DNA of 64,000 nt from Streptomyces sp. DH-12. Lineage in GTDB: Bacteria > Actinomycetota > Actinomycetes > Streptomycetales > Streptomycetaceae. Positions 61,865-64,000 of the stretch are shown piece after piece (positions within the stretch are counted from its first letter, which is position 1; each line of letters begins with the position of its first letter). The stretch covers positions 620,001 to 684,000 of the forward strand of contig NZ_PPFB01000001.1 of assembly GCF_002899455.1 (NCBI RefSeq). The letters run 5' to 3'. Both the position numbers and the translations under genes were made by a program. Under the pieces are notes generated by a model. It was not told the DNA's origin. It did not search any database and was given only the letters and a program-made list of their open reading frames with translations.

Positions 61865-62037
61865 CCTGACTCCCAGCAGACCGGCACAAGGGCGATTCAC
61901 ACTATCGCATCTGATGCCGGCTCACGGAAACAGAATGCGACATGCCGATCAGAATCAGGCAGTTGCATTCCGCCTCACCGGCGCCGCCCCCAAGGGCCCA
62001 CGCCGGCCGCACGGCGGTCATCGGGCGCGGGGGCCCG

Positions 62038-62271
62038 TCATCGGACGAGGTGGTCGAACTCACCGTCCTTCGCCCCCGCCAGGAAGGCGGCCAGCTCGGC
62101 GGCGGTGTACACGAGGGCCGGGCCGTCGGGGTCGCGGGAGTTGCGCATCGCGACGTCGCCGCCGGACAGCGGCGCGACCTCGACGCAGTTGCCTTCCGCG
62201 TTGCTGTGCCGGCTCTTTATCCAGCGGGCGTCCAACTGACTGGCCCGCACTCCGTTCCGCACTCCAGGCAC
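62038..62271 (-). CDS. DUF397 small protein (WhiJ partner type)
   Basis: 77 aa. DUF397 signature ARWIKSRHSNAEGNCVEVAP, then RNSRDPDGPALVYTAAELAA and FLAGAKDGEFDHLV. GTG start at 62271 after AAGGAG. Small DUF397 proteins are the usual partners of DUF5753 XRE regulators (proposed to relieve or modify their repression). Transcribed toward the XRE gene, with 173 bp between them. Confidence 0.92.
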   Translation of the reverse strand: MPGVRNGVRASQLDARWIKSRHSNAEGNCVEVAPLSGGDVAMRNSRDPDGPALVYTAAELAAFLAGAKDGEFDHLVR

Positions 62272-62445
62272 CGCTGTCTCCTTGCTGCTGATCTCGTCCC
62301 GCCGCGCACGGCCGTCACCACGCTTGGCGAAAAACCTCGCGCAATTTCCCGTGCAATTGCACGGGAGCGCTGACAGCGTGGATAATAGCCGCGGCGTCAA
62401 CCCCTGTGGGAGCGCCCCGTCCTGGCGTCGCATCGAGGAGATGCC

Positions 62446-62997
62446 GTGTCATCACCTGCGTATTTGACGTTCCGGTCGGCGGCCTCGGCCGTCTTACCGG
62501 CCGGCGGCGCCGGTGCCGGGCCGTTCGGCCCGCTGCCGGCGGTGCCGCACGAGGACGGGCCCCCGCTGTCGACGGTGCCCGCCGCCGCCCCCCACGCGGC
62601 GGTGAGCATCGCCTGCAGCGGGGAGGGCCTCGCGCGAGCGCGGTCCTTCATCCGCGACACCCTCGGGGACTGGTCGCTGCGGCAGTGCAGCGACGACGCC
62701 ACCCTGGTGATGACCGAGCTGGCCGCCAACGCCGTCACCCACGCGGCGTCGCGCTGCCCGGGTGAGTCGGCCGTCCGGCTGGGGTTCCGTCTGGAGCCCG
62801 CGCACCTGCTGCTCACCGTCTCCGACCCCGACGACCACCCGCCCGTGCGGCACTCCCCCGGCGGCGACGCCGTTCTGGAGGAGCACGGCCGGGGGCTCCG
62901 CATCGTCGACGCCCTGTCCGAGGCGTGGGGCTGGTTCCCCGCCGTCCCGGCGGGCAAGACGGTGTGGGCCCGGTTGTCCACCCGTCCGTCCACCTGA
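62446..62997 (+). CDS. ATP-binding anti-sigma-like protein of the WhiJ-like set
   Basis: 183 aa. HATPase_c with N box LVMTELAANAVTHAASR, G1 VSDPDDHPP, G2 EEHGRGLRIVDALSEAWGW, after a disordered 45-residue N-terminus. GTG at 62446 with GAGGAG 6 nt upstream. Divergent from the DUF397/XRE pair (174 bp), completing the WhiJ-like triad. Kinase or sigma-binding role is by family. Confidence 0.9.
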   Translation: MSSPAYLTFRSAASAVLPAGGAGAGPFGPLPAVPHEDGPPLSTVPAAAPHAAVSIACSGEGLARARSFIRDTLGDWSLRQCSDDATLVMTELAANAVTHAASRCPGESAVRLGFRLEPAHLLLTVSDPDDHPPVRHSPGGDAVLEEHGRGLRIVDALSEAWGWFPAVPAGKTVWARLSTRPST

Positions 62998-63026
62998 CAC
63001 GACTGCCGCGGAAAGGCACCCACGCC

Positions 63027-63572
63027 ATGCGCAGCGCTTCTACGGAACAGCCGAGCAGCGAGCGCCCAGTGCGCCACACGTCCCCCACCAAAGTGGCACG
63101 GTCCACGCCCCTCATGGCCCTGTCCCAGGTGCCGTGGGCCGACATGCAGGACTCCACCGGATCGGCGGCCGCCATTCCCCTGCTGCTCAACGGCATCGCC
63201 TGGGGCGACGCCGACACGGCCCGGGCCGCCCTCGAGGATCTGCGGAAACGGATCTGCCAGTACGGCTTCGTCACGGAGCAGGCGACCGCCGCGACGGTCC
63301 CGTTCCTCTGGGAGCTGGCGCAGTTGCCGCACGTCACCGTCCGGGCGGGCATCATCCAGCTGCTGAGGGCCATCGCCGACGCCCGGCAGTGGGAGAGCAC
63401 GGCCGCCGCGTACCCCAAGCTGCTGAACCGCCGTGAGAACCCGGTGGTGTGGGAGCGGGCCGCGCGCCAGGCGGTGCGCGCCCGGCGCGGTGAGCTGAAC
63501 CGGCTGCTGGCCGAGCCGGACACGGAGATCGCGCGCGCCAGCACGGAACTGGCACGGGCGCTGGCCGACTGA
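63027..63572 (+). CDS. HEAT-repeat-like hypothetical protein
   Basis: 181 aa. After a Ser/Pro-rich N-terminus of about 45 residues the rest is helical: AAAIPLLLNGIAWGDADTAR, ALEDLRKRICQYGFVTEQAT, VPFLWELAQLPHVTVRAGII, LLRAIADARQ. These repeat as HEAT-like alpha-alpha units. Start ATG at 63027 (GGAAAGG upstream), 29 bp after the anti-sigma-like gene, so probably cotranscribed with it. Function unknown. Confidence 0.85.
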   Translation: MRSASTEQPSSERPVRHTSPTKVARSTPLMALSQVPWADMQDSTGSAAAIPLLLNGIAWGDADTARAALEDLRKRICQYGFVTEQATAATVPFLWELAQLPHVTVRAGIIQLLRAIADARQWESTAAAYPKLLNRRENPVVWERAARQAVRARRGELNRLLAEPDTEIARASTELARALAD

Positions 63573-63602
63573 ACCACCGGATCCGGCCGTTCCCGTACCG
63601 TC

Positions 63603-63631
63603 CCCGCGCCGACAGGGCGTGTCGGCGCGGG
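63603..63631 (+). terminator. Terminator after HEAT-like gene
   Basis: Perfect 12-bp stem CCCGCGCCGACA with a 5-nt loop, about 30 bp past the stop. Confidence 0.85.
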
Positions 63632-64000
63632 CTCCGAGCCCGGCGCCATGAGCCCGTCCTACGGGCCCGCACACTCCGGGACGCCCCCGCACGGGGCGGG
63701 CCCGGCCGAGAAGACGCGCGACTGTTCGGGGGACGGGTCGCGCGTCGGGGGGAGGGTCGCGCGCGGCCGAGGGGGAAGACCGCGCGCGACCCGCGTCCTT
63801 CCGCGGAGCACCCGTGCACGTCATGACGCACTGCGCGCCCCGCACACTCCGCGGTGCGGCTGCACGCCCTGCGCGCTCCCACGCCGATGCACACCTCGTG
63901 GTGCTCCCCGGCGTACCGGGGCGGCTCCCGTGGCTGCCGGAACGCGCCCATGGACCCCACATCCCGCGCGCCCCGCGCCTCCGTGCGCGCCCCGGCGCGC
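63632..64000. other. Right-end region, no supported gene
   Basis: About 370 bp with repeated GCGCGCGAC-like runs. No open frame on either strand resembles a protein. A gene may begin beyond the window. Confidence 0.5.

Overview
The window is a chromosomal segment of a Streptomyces or close relative. Evidence: very high GC with strong third-position bias, GTG and TTG starts, Streptomyces-type families (DUF574 methyltransferase, WhiJ-like XRE/DUF397/HATPase set, snapalysin- and streptogrisin-like proteases, S. exfoliatus-type lipase/cutinase, DmdR-type iron box), sugar ABC importers without their own ATPase, and long perfect hairpins as terminators. No transposase, integrase, phage gene, rRNA or CRISPR array was seen.

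Layout, left to right. 1-1.2 kb: relic of a GH5 endoglucanase, then a TauE/SafE exporter. 1.6-3.9 kb: DEAD-box helicase and a frameshifted HAD-like pseudogene. 3.9-10.8 kb: galactoside locus (LacI regulator, two permeases, binding lipoprotein, GH42 beta-galactosidase) with two operators. 11.4-15.3 kb: siderophore-iron importer under an iron box. 15.4-17.7 kb: spore-photoproduct-lyase-family protein, truncated catalase and a small protein sharing an EPLF motif. 17.8-24.2 kb: CMD/AhpD-like protein, MsrA, SGNH hydrolase with an apparent CTG start, ROK regulator with divergent GH36 alpha-galactosidase. 24.2-30 kb: anti-sigma-type ATPase, then an overlapping operon of GCS2-type ligase, amidotransferase and S9 peptidase. 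30-32.5 kb: RsbQ-RsbP-RsbV-like energy-stress module. 32.6-37.8 kb: dehydrogenase/TetR pair with twin operators, HtpG, Na+/H+ antiporter. 38-45.7 kb: PAS-GAF-PP2C phosphatase, secreted serine protease, secretory lipase, an atypical glycine tRNA, metalloprotease, aldo/keto reductase, MSMEG_6728-type protein. 45.7-52.3 kb: overlapping branched-chain amino acid ABC operon and a PucR-type regulator. 52.4-57.3 kb: LAL regulator, secreted polyesterase-type hydrolase, 60-aa protein. 57.3-64 kb: TPR protein, relics of a molybdopterin oxidoreductase and its neighbour, DUF574 methyltransferase, WhiJ-like cluster, HEAT-like protein.

Together the segment is an environmental-nutrition and stress region: galactoside, peptide, lipid/polyester and iron scavenging, plus partner-switching stress signalling. 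It also holds an unusual number of partly erased genes (GH5, HAD, catalase, a coiled-coil protein, molybdopterin oxidoreductase), suggesting repeated small deletions. The most interesting items are the 70-nt tRNA-Gly-like gene with non-canonical T-loop at 43.1-43.2 kb, the ligase/amidotransferase/peptidase operon at 24.7-29.9 kb, the complete RsbQ-RsbP-RsbV order, and the shared clamp-motif-like peptides beside the photolyase-family gene.
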